A DNA stretch of 20,190 nucleotides from a virus: positions 1 to 20,190 of the IMG/VR virus record IMGVR_UViG_3300023179_000626. One strand, written 5' to 3'. Each line of letters starts with the position of its first letter. Position 1 is the first letter of the stretch. Below, piece by piece: positions 1 through 8,962 of this stretch. The position numbers and the translations under genes are program-made. Under the pieces are notes generated by a model. It saw only the letters and a list, made by a program, of their open reading frames with translations. It was not told where the DNA came from and searched no databases.

Positions 1-3000
1 GGTGTCAATAGAGTAAATATATCTTTATCTGCACTGGCACTTTCAGGTGTTAGAACAGTAAAAGATACCTTTTCTTCCTCGGCTGTAGGAGGAGTCATTA
101 CTGTTATTGTATCATACTCATTCCCTACTTGTTTATAATAGTCTAAAGTAGTTTGATATTCCCCAAGTAGCGGATCAGAGATTATAGGAACAAAATAATT
201 CAAATCCTGTTCTAGAGGGTCTCCAAAAAGGTAATTTATATAACCTAGTTCATATATAGCCTTTTCAGAGAATAAGTAAATTTGACCACCTGGTCTTTCT
301 TGTGGGATAAGTTCTTTTGTTAAATTAGACTGCGGTCCTTCTAGTTCTATAGGAGAAGGGTCCGATTTAAACGATGTCACTTGTTTATCAAACTCAAAGC
401 CACTCTTTTTACCAAAAATTGTAAATGGAAAATCTAGAAAAGGATCAGGTGGTTTAACTTTGGTTGGTATAAACGTCATAAAATTAAAATAATTTTTTGA
501 TGTAAAAAAGTTTACCGGAAAGTTTTTAGCATAATTACCCATTTTCTGTTTAAGCGTGGTAACTTGTGGTAAAACTTTATCATCGTTTTCTATGTTCACC
601 ATAATTGGATTTACGGTGATTCTAGGGCCATAAGTTAGCATTTTAGTAAATGATCCAAATTTTAAAACTTCTGTATCTGTGTCCTTAGTAAAAAAACTCG
701 GGCCTATGCCATGTTTATATCCAAGCGGGTTGCCATACAAATTAGGAGAACTAAAAACGCCAAAAATTGGTTGAGGTGTAGTGATGTAATTAAATTCAAT
801 ATTTGGTTTGTACGCCACTGTATTAATAACAATATTTGTTTCTTTTGGTAATAGTGTTTGTAATAAAGTAATAGCATTGTCTTGTTTAGCTGGCGGTAAA
901 TCGAAAGTTGGCAAAGCCTCAACTAATTCAGTAGATTTATCCATCTGAGGACCAAATGGAATCTTGATTTCTGTTTCATGTGGGAAAATATCGGTAGCCA
1001 ACACAGCTTCTAAAACAGCCGGCAGTGTAAATGGACCTACAATAGTTACAGTGGGCGGGTTTATATAGCCGCTTCCGCCGCTTGTCAAATTGATACTTAC
1101 AACAGTACCAGTGCCTATTAAATCTAAAACTATAATACCTTCTGCAGGTAGTCCCGGAGGAGGAGGGGGATCAATTACAAGTAACATATTATTTCTATCA
1201 TAACCAAGTCCGGCAAAAATTATGTTAATATTTGCCACACTTCGTCCTGTATTAGCTATACCATTAACAAGAATTGGTCCTACTATAGTTTTATTTTGAA
1301 TAGACCAACTTCCGACCTCTGTGTATACTTCACTATTATCTAATGGATCTAATGTAATCTGATAAATTTTAGAATTATTTGCATTATATGACCACAGATC
1401 CCATTCTAGACCAAGTAAAGTATTTGTAGGTATAGTATCATAAAATGTTCCTAACCTAGTGGTTTTTCCTAAACTATGAGTTATAAACGTTACATTAATC
1501 TGATCGCTGAATAAAGTAATTGGTGTTCCTGATGGCAAAGTAGGAGATGTAACATTAAGATACGAGTTAGTCTCATAATACGGGATAGACATAAAACTGT
1601 TACCATCGAAAGTTTCGTTAAAAGGTAAACCAATACCTAGCAAAAGTTGTGGGATGTTGGGACCACTCCCAGAAGGTAAAAATTGAACTTTAGTTAAAGG
1701 TGGACCTAATCCTGGATTAAGAACTATGTTAGCCGATCTATTAAGTTGGGTGAATGGTGACTGTAAAAGTCCATAATTTAAATAATTTATAATTGCTGGT
1801 GCACCAACTGTTTGAATTTGTAATTTTATAAACTCATTTGATCCAACTATTAAAGTTTCTATTATATTATATTGTCTATATCCGGTGAAGATATTATTTA
1901 CTTTCAACATGTCCCCAGCAGCTGGAGTAAAATAAGAACCCCTAGGAATATCATAATATTTGATTAAGCCAGTGTTATCCCATAAAGAAAATTGTATTTC
2001 GCTACCGCCTCCAGTGGAATCAGAAAAATAATCTGGGACAAAGTAATTACCAGTCACCAAAATAATGTAACTAATATTTTGATTAGTAATTGTAGGTTGA
2101 ATTCCCAACGGTACTATTGTATCGGTAATACTATTAATTTGTGATTCAGGAGTTATAGGTATTGCAAATTGATTTTTGCCTAAACCTAAAATTACAGCCG
2201 ATCTAATTAGATTTGTTTTGAATGGAACAATAAGAGTAAGTACATCACCTTCGTTTATCTTTTTAGAACCGTCGTAAAATCCATCATTTAATCGCAAAAT
2301 ACCATAATCTACGCTGGCTCTAACATCAATCAAGGTAGAAATTTTTTGATCTATGTAAATGTCATATTTGACTGTGGTTTCATCTACGCTTCTTTCTTTA
2401 AAAATTCTTGGTCTTCTTGCTACAAAACCACCAGATGGTAAATAATTAAATTTTCCTAGACCAAGATTATATAGTATACCATCGCTGTAATTACCACCAA
2501 ACAGGTATGACACCTGTGGTAGTGGCGGTGTCCCTGCTATTTGATAGTTATAGGTATTACTTGCATTTCGTAGACCAATTGTTAATGAACTGTCATGAAA
2601 AGTACTCGTAGGATAATTAAATTCTATGTATTGATAACCGCGGCCTCTCCAAAAACCAACATCAAACTCGATCATGCTAGGAACAAAATAGGTTTTAAAC
2701 AATATAGGAGTTGAAGCTGGAAGAACCTGTGATGTTGAAAATTCTAAAAAATTACCTTTTATATCAATAATGGTTGGTACAGTAATTGGAGTTGTTATAG
2801 GAGAAAGTAGCTCAAAGACATAATTTTTATAGCGAACTAAAGTAATCGAATAAACATCTACAGTTATGGTATCAAAAGGATCGGTTATAGGTGGTGCCGG
2901 TGGTGGTGGTTGTGGTAATGCATATACTATAGGATTATATACAGTTTGTTTTTGGACAGATGGTGGTAACGCCAAAAACGTAAACACCGAAGTATCACCG

Positions 3001-6000
3001 ATAATAATGTCAGTTACACTTGAATTATAATTTGAGGAGAAACCTATAAGGTAAAGAATTGTTGTAGCAAGATCAGAGCTTACTCCAGTATTCGATAATG
3101 TATTGCCAATCAATAACTTAGTAGCTGTAGTATGTCCTAATCTTAAATTAACACCTATACCTGTTAAGTTTGTTACCTTAACGTTCCAACTTTCTAATTT
3201 CTCTGTAGCAAACGGTATAGTATCTGCCACGACAGGAATTTTTATTCTAATATGATTACCATATATAGTTAAATTTACGGTTGGTCCATTAGCTATGGTA
3301 ATTGGAGCAATAACAGTTGTTGGCCATTCAACTGTCCAGAATGGTCCAAAATCTGCGGCTATGCTTACCGCCGGGAAATATGGTCCAGATGTAATATCAA
3401 ATTTATAAGCGTTACCGTCTGGAATATTAGTAGTAATAAAATCAATTACAATTGTAGTTGGAGGAAATACTGATGGCACACCCTCCCATGCCATTTGGGG
3501 GGTAACTGTTAATCTAAAAGTTATAGGTTGTGTGGTTTTACTTATAATTACGTCGGTTCCACCAAATAATGCACTCTTTAATGTTTGTCCAATCACTAAC
3601 TTATTATAAACAGTTGAATCTATTTCGATAAATTTATCGGATCTTGCTGAGGTTGGATTAAATGATACCGAAGAATGTTGAATATTGACTGCTGTAACAA
3701 TGTCATTAACTACAGTTGAGGTTGTTGTACCAACAACAGTTAAGAAATCATTTAATAAACCACGCTCGTATGTAGTACTGACTGTACTTGTTGTATATTC
3801 AAAAATAAATTCGTTTTTGTTTATAATGGCTAAATCAACTAGCCCCTCTTCTGTTACTTTGTTGCCGGATATCTCTAAAACAACATTACCGAGATAATAA
3901 TTATCATAGTTAACAGCAGCAGTCCAACCATACACAGAAGTCAAACCTGATGGTACAACTTGGGCATATTTGTAAAATGATGCTGCCGGAGTTGTGACAT
4001 AGACTCTATTTCCTGAACTATAGTATGCATTTTTTGTAACAAGATAAGGTATTATGCTTAATACTTCATTACTAGGAGAACCTACTACAGGTCCTGTAGA
4101 AACAATTACAGCATATGGTGGAGTACCGGCTATGGGATTGCTAGCATAATCCCTTACAAGAACACCGGAAAAATCCTGCATGTTTATATAAACACCAGTC
4201 TGAGCAATGCTTTCTGTAGACCTAACTAAACCGTTTGGATTTGGCGTTGGAATCGTTCCGACCGCTTTCCAATGATAATAATTAAATTCTCCTATTATAC
4301 CTTGTTTATAGAATACCCCAGGAATTATTCCCAAAAAGGTCGGAGCCCACGTAACTGCTGCAACTATACGATTATCAATGTGATAATCTATGTACATCTG
4401 CCTTGGTTCAATTAACAAAGCATTAGTTGTCATTGCTGCGAAGTTAGGCAATGTTATACCTAATGGAAAGGTTGTATCAAAACCTAAAACTCCATGATTG
4501 CCGCTAAACAAAAATTCAGTAAAGCTATTGCCGAAATAATTTATGTCAAACGGCAATGTATAAGTACCCGCAGCAAATACCGGAGGAACATACACAGTGC
4601 CCGGCGTAAAGGTTGCTACAAGGGTGTTGTAGGCACCAGCTGTAAAATGATCCAAATATGACGAATCTGTTATAGATTTTGTGTCGTAGTCAAGGGCATG
4701 TTCCCCTAATATTATAAAACTTCTATGTAATCCTGCCGAAGGAGCTCGGTAAACAACTCCTAAATAAGAATCATCAACTAGATTGGCCATAAGTTCGCCA
4801 TTAACCCACCATTTAATATATGGTCCGGCTATGGGTGTTAATGATGGTTCACCAATTAATCTAAATATTTTTGGTGTGGTTCCTATTGCATTAACTGGCC
4901 CTTCTCTATAATCTAAACTATAAGGGATTACCTTTTTTATACCAGAGCCAAGTAGATCTAATGTAGTTCTATTATCTAAAAAATGGTGAGCTAAAATTGA
5001 CATCCCTATTTTACTGGCTAGGGTTACTTTTTTTGTAAAATAATAATTTTTTATTTTAATAGCCGCCGAAGTCTCTGTTATACCTAATTGATAACTATCT
5101 AGTACATTTATTTCAATAACACAATTAGTATCGTGACCTGTAATTAGAATTGATTTACCAAATCTTTTAACATATGCTGGTACGAAATCTCCTAAATATA
5201 TATAGGTAATATCGGATGAAAGAATTCCGTTAATTATGATCAATCTTTTATTATGGCAATCAGGAATAGCAGTTCTACCGGCCTGACTATACTCCATATT
5301 ATCAGGTTGGCCTAAGACAAAGGGCCCCCCCGGAGGTGTTAGGTCGGTTATAGCTCCATTATTCTGTACATAATAAATTCTATGATTGGTAGTTGTAATT
5401 ATTACCCCAGATGTATCATGATAAGTCACTGAGGCTACCCTTAATCCACCTAAAGTAATAGTACTAAAGACTAAACCTGTGTCTAAATTTACACGTGCCA
5501 AAGAGGTAGATCCAGCAAGATATGCTTCCGACGTACCTATTTTAAGTGAACAAGAATTTACAACAGGAAATAAGCTAGTAACAAGTTTTGCTCTTGCTGC
5601 GTCAGAAAAACTACCTAAAAAGGGAATGTCTTCATTTATAGGTAAATTAGCATTTATAAATGCTAAACTTAGCGTAGCTGGTGTAAATGCATTGCTAACT
5701 ATGACCGATAAATCAGGTTTTATTCTGTATATTTTTCCGTCTGCACATAATACACCTAAATCGACGAATGTTTGACCGTTGTTGATATAGTTAAACTTAA
5801 AATATGAAATAGGAAAATCGGAAAGTTTTTTTGTAAAATTTAAACCTCCTTGGCCAGTGTACAAATTTACTTTGTAATTTTGAACATCTAAGATGATATG
5901 ATAGTCATTAAATTTTACAGTTGCGTTTTCTACCGCGATAGATCCGTGACCTAACCCTGAGGGACTCACATATAGAACAGTGTTACTATGAGCATCAAGT

Positions 6001-7079
6001 AAAGACACACTAGAATAGTAGTTTACATAATTAAAAAATCTTTTTAGTCTATCGGGACCTTTTACCACTGGACTATAATTATTTTTAGTGACTACAGCAA
6101 AATAATTTTTTTGATTTTTTAAACTATATTCATAGTAATTATAGCTTAAAAAGGTAGCGGGAGCCACAACCGAACAAGTTACATGATCTTTTTCTTTTAA
6201 TTTTACCTGTGCATTTACTGGAAATTGAGTACCGTTAGGTGTAACGTAAATTGTAGCCTGTACTTGATTTGTTTTCCTGTTTCTAATTTGCAAAGTAGAA
6301 GGCGTAGTAGCTGATGGTTTAAATGTGACGAAACCTCTCATGCCACCATAATTTTCCATTTCTGCCAAATGCCCTGCAGGCCATGATCCATAATAATAAG
6401 TTACAAATCCATTATTTACGAATTCTGTGCCCGGTGTCAGTTTGACACCACCGATTGAATATCTTACATTATTATGATGTAGTCCATCCCGTGCTGCATA
6501 AGCACCTACGTAAGGTATAAAATAAAGTGTACAGTTGTTAACAGGAACAGTAAAATTAACAGTGGCGTAATTAAAAATAGTGTTCAAAGTGACACTATAG
6601 TCAGGACCTAGGTATAAAAGACTTTTTACAGATGATCCAAAAGGTTGTCTCCAAATTGACCTAGACACTGCAAAGGGAAGATTTATAAGTGATGTTGGTG
6701 TTATTATAGTTTGAGTATTGATGGGTACACCTCCCTGCCAAATCACTACTTGTTTTTCTAAGGGATACCCATAATATCTAACACCATTTGTATACTCAAC
6801 TCCACTTGTGTTGGTGATAACAAAAGCTTCGTCTATTAACGTGTTTATTACAAATTGGTATGTTCGACCAATTAAAAAATAAAATTCTGGATTTACGTAT
6901 GGTACAAGTAAGGCAGCGTCTGTATAAAAATTATATACAGACGCTGTATGATTTACATAAAAAACATTGGCACTAACAACTTTTACAGGTTGATTAATTA
7001 CAAGAGTTTGTGATTCCTCTGAAGTAAAACTTGTAGTGACTACTGCTGATGGTATACATGATGATAGGCTAGAAAACAT
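1..7079 (-). CDS. Giant virion/tail-fibre-like structural protein, partial (C-terminus beyond left edge)
   Basis: A single reading frame runs from ATG at 7079 to the left edge. I read it line by line and found no stop, giving at least 2,359 residues. The start is fixed by an in-frame TAG four codons upstream. No overall family is recognised. Visible parts: residues 60-257 have cupredoxin-like traits (GRTYQFVIN, then NFTVPVNN). Residues about 440-680 look like beta-propeller blades (LGVLCADGKIYRI, AYLAGSTSLARVNLDTG). Residues about 836-940 carry a YTLPFDINYFGN...FSGNHGVLGF pattern like nidogen-type beta domains. A proline-rich linker (ALPQPPPPAPP) lies near 1387, another (DPPPPPGLP) near 1970, and a GGSGYINPPTVTI module near 2000. 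No signal peptide or membrane segment was seen. Its place after other virion genes, beta-rich composition and size suggest a tail-fibre, adsorption or surface protein. It is clearly a gene; the role is inferred. Confidence 0.93.
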   Translation of the reverse strand, partial: MFSSLSSCIPSAVVTTSFTSEESQTLVINQPVKVVSANVFYVNHTASVYNFYTDAALLVPYVNPEFYFLIGRTYQFVINTLIDEAFVITNTSGVEYTNGVRYYGYPLEKQVVIWQGGVPINTQTIITPTSLINLPFAVSRSIWRQPFGSSVKSLLYLGPDYSVTLNTIFNYATVNFTVPVNNCTLYFIPYVGAYAARDGLHHNNVRYSIGGVKLTPGTEFVNNGFVTYYYGSWPAGHLAEMENYGGMRGFVTFKPSATTPSTLQIRNRKTNQVQATIYVTPNGTQFPVNAQVKLKEKDHVTCSVVAPATFLSYNYYEYSLKNQKNYFAVVTKNNYSPVVKGPDRLKRFFNYVNYYSSVSLLDAHSNTVLYVSPSGLGHGSIAVENATVKFNDYHIILDVQNYKVNLYTGQGGLNFTKKLSDFPISYFKFNYINNGQTFVDLGVLCADGKIYRIKPDLSVIVSNAFTPATLSLAFINANLPINEDIPFLGSFSDAARAKLVTSLFPVVNSCSLKIGTSEAYLAGSTSLARVNLDTGLVFSTITLGGLRVASVTYHDTSGVIITTTNHRIYYVQNNGAITDLTPPGGPFVLGQPDNMEYSQAGRTAIPDCHNKRLIIINGILSSDITYIYLGDFVPAYVKRFGKSILITGHDTNCVIEINVLDSYQLGITETSAAIKIKNYYFTKKVTLASKIGMSILAHHFLDNRTTLDLLGSGIKKVIPYSLDYREGPVNAIGTTPKIFRLIGEPSLTPIAGPYIKWWVNGELMANLVDDSYLGVVYRAPSAGLHRSFIILGEHALDYDTKSITDSSYLDHFTAGAYNTLVATFTPGTVYVPPVFAAGTYTLPFDINYFGNSFTEFLFSGNHGVLGFDTTFPLGITLPNFAAMTTNALLIEPRQMYIDYHIDNRIVAAVTWAPTFLGIIPGVFYKQGIIGEFNYYHWKAVGTIPTPNPNGLVRSTESIAQTGVYINMQDFSGVLVRDYASNPIAGTPPYAVIVSTGPVVGSPSNEVLSIIPYLVTKNAYYSSGNRVYVTTPAASFYKYAQVVPSGLTSVYGWTAAVNYDNYYLGNVVLEISGNKVTEEGLVDLAIINKNEFIFEYTTSTVSTTYERGLLNDFLTVVGTTTSTVVNDIVTAVNIQHSSVSFNPTSARSDKFIEIDSTVYNKLVIGQTLKSALFGGTDVIISKTTQPITFRLTVTPQMAWEGVPSVFPPTTIVIDFITTNIPDGNAYKFDITSGPYFPAVSIAADFGPFWTVEWPTTVIAPITIANGPTVNLTIYGNHIRIKIPVVADTIPFATEKLESWNVKVTNLTGIGVNLRLGHTTATKLLIGNTLSNTGVSSDLATTILYLIGFSSNYNSSVTDIIIGDTSVFTFLALPPSVQKQTVYNPIVYALPQPPPPAPPITDPFDTITVDVYSITLVRYKNYVFELLSPITTPITVPTIIDIKGNFLEFSTSQVLPASTPILFKTYFVPSMIEFDVGFWRGRGYQYIEFNYPTSTFHDSSLTIGLRNASNTYNYQIAGTPPLPQVSYLFGGNYSDGILYNLGLGKFNYLPSGGFVARRPRIFKERSVDETTVKYDIYIDQKISTLIDVRASVDYGILRLNDGFYDGSKKINEGDVLTLIVPFKTNLIRSAVILGLGKNQFAIPITPESQINSITDTIVPLGIQPTITNQNISYIILVTGNYFVPDYFSDSTGGGSEIQFSLWDNTGLIKYYDIPRGSYFTPAAGDMLKVNNIFTGYRQYNIIETLIVGSNEFIKLQIQTVGAPAIINYLNYGLLQSPFTQLNRSANIVLNPGLGPPLTKVQFLPSGSGPNIPQLLLGIGLPFNETFDGNSFMSIPYYETNSYLNVTSPTLPSGTPITLFSDQINVTFITHSLGKTTRLGTFYDTIPTNTLLGLEWDLWSYNANNSKIYQITLDPLDNSEVYTEVGSWSIQNKTIVGPILVNGIANTGRSVANINIIFAGLGYDRNNMLLVIDPPPPPGLPAEGIIVLDLIGTGTVVSINLTSGGSGYINPPTVTIVGPFTLPAVLEAVLATDIFPHETEIKIPFGPQMDKSTELVEALPTFDLPPAKQDNAITLLQTLLPKETNIVINTVAYKPNIEFNYITTPQPIFGVFSSPNLYGNPLGYKHGIGPSFFTKDTDTEVLKFGSFTKMLTYGPRITVNPIMVNIENDDKVLPQVTTLKQKMGNYAKNFPVNFFTSKNYFNFMTFIPTKVKPPDPFLDFPFTIFGKKSGFEFDKQVTSFKSDPSPIELEGPQSNLTKELIPQERPGGQIYLFSEKAIYELGYINYLFGDPLEQDLNYFVPIISDPLLGEYQTTLDYYKQVGNEYDTITVMTPPTAEEEKVSFTVLTPESASADKDIFTLLT
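6433..6449. repeat. 7-bp hairpin GGTGTCA/TGACACC inside the giant gene
   Basis: GGTGTCA at 6433-6439 and TGACACC at 6443-6449 form a perfect 7-bp stem with a 3-base loop. It codes for part of a GGVKLTP stretch. It is short enough to be chance. Confidence 0.5.
6914..6946. repeat. 13-bp perfect inverted repeat inside the giant gene
   Basis: CAGCGTCTGTATA at 6914-6926 is the exact reverse complement of 6934-6946, separated by 7 bases (6927-6933, AT-only). It falls at codons about 45-56 of the giant gene, roughly 135-165 bases after the start codon. The transcript could form a stable hairpin. No T-tract follows on the minus strand, so it is not a normal terminator. Confidence 0.85.
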
Positions 7080-7104
7080 CTTTTGATACTATACAGTATC
7101 CTCA
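7080..7104 (-). promoter_or_regulatory. Ribosome binding site with hairpin between Shine-Dalgarno and ATG
   Basis: The minus strand reads TGAGGA at 7104-7099, then a stem (GATACT 7100-7095, loop GTAT, AGTATC 7090-7085), then AAAAG and ATG at 7079. The Shine-Dalgarno GAGG sits 20 bases before the ATG, too far for normal use, but folding the 6-bp stem would leave about 5 bases. T4 gene 38 is a known case of a hairpin correcting a long spacing. Function here is inferred. Confidence 0.5.
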
Positions 7105-8949
7105 TTAGTATATAGGATTATTTATAATAGTACCCGTGTAGTTAACACCAGTATTAGTTTGCTCGTCGGCATCATTAGCAGCAGTTAACATCATAATCCT
7201 CATACCCTTACCGTATTGTTTATTTGTAAACATTGCTCTATAGGTTCTTGTATAAGTATCTTGATAAACTTTAACTGTTATACTAGTACCAGCCCCGGCT
7301 ACTTCGGCACCAACAGTACCAATCAAATCCATTTCATCACCATATCTGAATCTTGATGTTGATAAATTGTTTAGGAAAGTTACAACAAATTCTCCTTGCT
7401 CGGTTACACTCTGCTGTGGCAATGGATTTAAAATTGCTGGACTATCTTCTGTGTTATATGTGGCAGGCCTTTTTGGACTTGGTACAAGAGAGTCAATTTC
7501 TCGTACAATAAACTTCCTATAGCTGTTTGGCACACCTGTGCCAAACACACAAAATACAGGGCAACGACTTGTTTCATTAGCAAATTTTGGAATGGGTGTA
7601 AATGTTGTAGCTGCTCCAGCCAAAGTTGTATAGCCGCTACCTCCAATAAGACCTATTAATGTTAAGACTTCTCCTGTAACAGGATTAATTGTATCGACGG
7701 TAACTGTGGCATTAAAAGCACCACCAAGTATAGTTACTGTTAACCCAACAGGATAAAAAGCTCCGCCAGATGCTACAGTTGCCACAGTAACTATGCCACC
7801 AACAGCAGTAATGTTTAATGTAAGACCTGATGGCTGTGTTGATGTAGCTACAGCTAGTGCCGCAGCATAGCCAGAACCACCAGAAGCTAATGTAAGTGTG
7901 AGTATTGCACCGGTGGTAGTATTAACCGTGTCTACAGTAAAGGTTGCACCTTTACCTCCACCTCCTGCTATATTAACTATATCGCCTACAGAATAATATT
8001 GTCCGCCTGCAACTAAAGTAGCACCGGTAACTGCGGTTCCCGGTGGTGTTACAGCAATAGTAACAGTTGCACCATACCCCCCTGTATTAAAAAACGGAAG
8101 ACCAGATCTAGTGGCATAACTGCCCCGTACTTTCCCAGTTTCTCTATCCACTGCTCTTTGGATGGCAAACCATCTCAATGGACTATTACCATAAGTTATA
8201 TCAACATTACCATTAAATGCACCATAACCATTTTCGGGTAAAGAACCTTCAGGAATCTCTTCTTGGTTATCCTCCCAAACTACTAATACCACACCTCTAT
8301 TTGTCATCGTTAGTGCGTAGTTCATCGGATAGGCTGTTTCAGCTCCTACACTTGTCACTCTTGATATAAAAACTTCATCTGGTTTAGTGTAATCCGGTGC
8401 TGGTAATTGAACATCACTTGTAGACCCTACCACTGATTTGGGTACCTTACCAAAAATATTATTAGTATTTGTGTAGTTACTCCATGACTTAATATTCATG
8501 CAACCTGCAGGCTCTCTGAATTCCAATGCATCAGCCTTGGTCGCTCGATTAGTTAAGAAAACTAAATTTCCACGTGGTGCTAAAGGATTTGTTTCTTTTC
8601 CAGGAAGATTTAATCTTGTACCAGCATGAACAGTTAATATATTCTCATTATGAAGCACAAAACCAAGTCTCCATGCTGCATTGATTGACCCGGAATTAGT
8701 AACACTTACATCTATATTTGCTAGAGGGTCGGATGCTATTCTTGACTCTAAAATTACAACATTAGCGTCAGGATAAAATCCACCATTTTTTGGTTGAAAA
8801 ACCTGCTGACCGGATGTATACGCAGTGGTCGGAAATACTAATTTAAAATATTCATGTCCATTTGTAGTTGAAGTCATGTCTCCAACTATAGAACTAACTA
8901 AAGCTCTTATGTTACTAAAACCGTTCTTTACATAATTAACTACAGGCAT
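7105..8949 (-). CDS. Virion structural protein with inserted GGSGY-repeat domain, 614 aa
   Basis: Unnamed, but clearly related to the 931-aa protein encoded just upstream. Both carry a block with YPxxY, a WE motif and QRxVxRxTGxVR, then PVFC, KFIVRE, TEDSxAxLN and RFRYxDExDLxG in the same order. Here the blocks lie at about residues 195-275 and 460-585. Between them (about 290-455) is a glycine-rich insert of four roughly 40-residue repeats, alternating VDTVN..TG and GGSGY types, which the 931-aa protein lacks at this place. No signal peptide is present. AAGGAG lies just before the ATG, and the gap to the upstream gene is 13 bases, so the two are probably co-transcribed. Likely a late tail, baseplate or capsid surface protein. 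The relationship is seen directly; the virion role is inferred from relatives in T4-like phages and from context. Confidence 0.92.
   Translation of the reverse strand: MPVVNYVKNGFSNIRALVSSIVGDMTSTTNGHEYFKLVFPTTAYTSGQQVFQPKNGGFYPDANVVILESRIASDPLANIDVSVTNSGSINAAWRLGFVLHNENILTVHAGTRLNLPGKETNPLAPRGNLVFLTNRATKADALEFREPAGCMNIKSWSNYTNTNNIFGKVPKSVVGSTSDVQLPAPDYTKPDEVFISRVTSVGAETAYPMNYALTMTNRGVVLVVWEDNQEEIPEGSLPENGYGAFNGNVDITYGNSPLRWFAIQRAVDRETGKVRGSYATRSGLPFFNTGGYGATVTIAVTPPGTAVTGATLVAGGQYYSVGDIVNIAGGGGKGATFTVDTVNTTTGAILTLTLASGGSGYAAALAVATSTQPSGLTLNITAVGGIVTVATVASGGAFYPVGLTVTILGGAFNATVTVDTINPVTGEVLTLIGLIGGSGYTTLAGAATTFTPIPKFANETSRCPVFCVFGTGVPNSYRKFIVREIDSLVPSPKRPATYNTEDSPAILNPLPQQSVTEQGEFVVTFLNNLSTSRFRYGDEMDLIGTVGAEVAGAGTSITVKVYQDTYTRTYRAMFTNKQYGKGMRIMMLTAANDADEQTNTGVNYTGTIINNPIY
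7119..7126 (-). promoter_or_regulatory. T4-type late promoter, perfect TATAAATA, for the giant gene
   Basis: On the minus strand 7126 to 7119 reads TATAAATA, the exact T4 late-promoter octamer (T4-type late sigma gp55 with coactivator gp33 in T4). It lies inside the last codons of the 614-aa gene, 39 bases before the giant gene's ATG. A start site about 6 bases downstream would give a leader of roughly 33 bases that holds the ribosome site and a hairpin. A chance match in AT-rich DNA is possible, but the placement is apt. Confidence 0.6.
7524..7547. repeat. 24-base near-perfect palindrome (11-bp arms) in the 614-aa gene
   Basis: TGTTTGGCACA at 7524-7534 is the exact reverse complement of 7537-7547, with CC between. 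It codes for the VFGTGVPN stretch right after the conserved PVFC motif, where the 931-aa paralogue has a different and shorter sequence. No T-tract follows on either strand, so it is not a terminator. Function unknown. Confidence 0.8.
7600..8034 (-). repeat. Four tandem ~40-residue glycine-rich repeats within the 614-aa protein
   Basis: Residues about 306-450 form two ~80-residue double units. Each has a first half with GG.Y/GGAFY...G...ATxTVDTxNxxTG and a second half with GGSGY. The glycines and hydrophobic strands repeat in phase, which suggests stacked beta-structure. The halves have diverged, so this is an old duplication rather than recent DNA slippage. Confidence 0.75.
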
Positions 8950-8962
8950 TTAATAAAACTCC

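Noticed and set aside
5479-5775. Plus-strand frame of 98 codons
   Set aside because: Antisense to the giant gene, which is continuous here; no Shine-Dalgarno or promoter.
7079-7107. Possible programmed frameshift joining the 614-aa and giant genes
   Set aside because: The stop, a ribosome site, a perfect late promoter and an ATG all indicate a separate gene; no slippery heptamer was seen.
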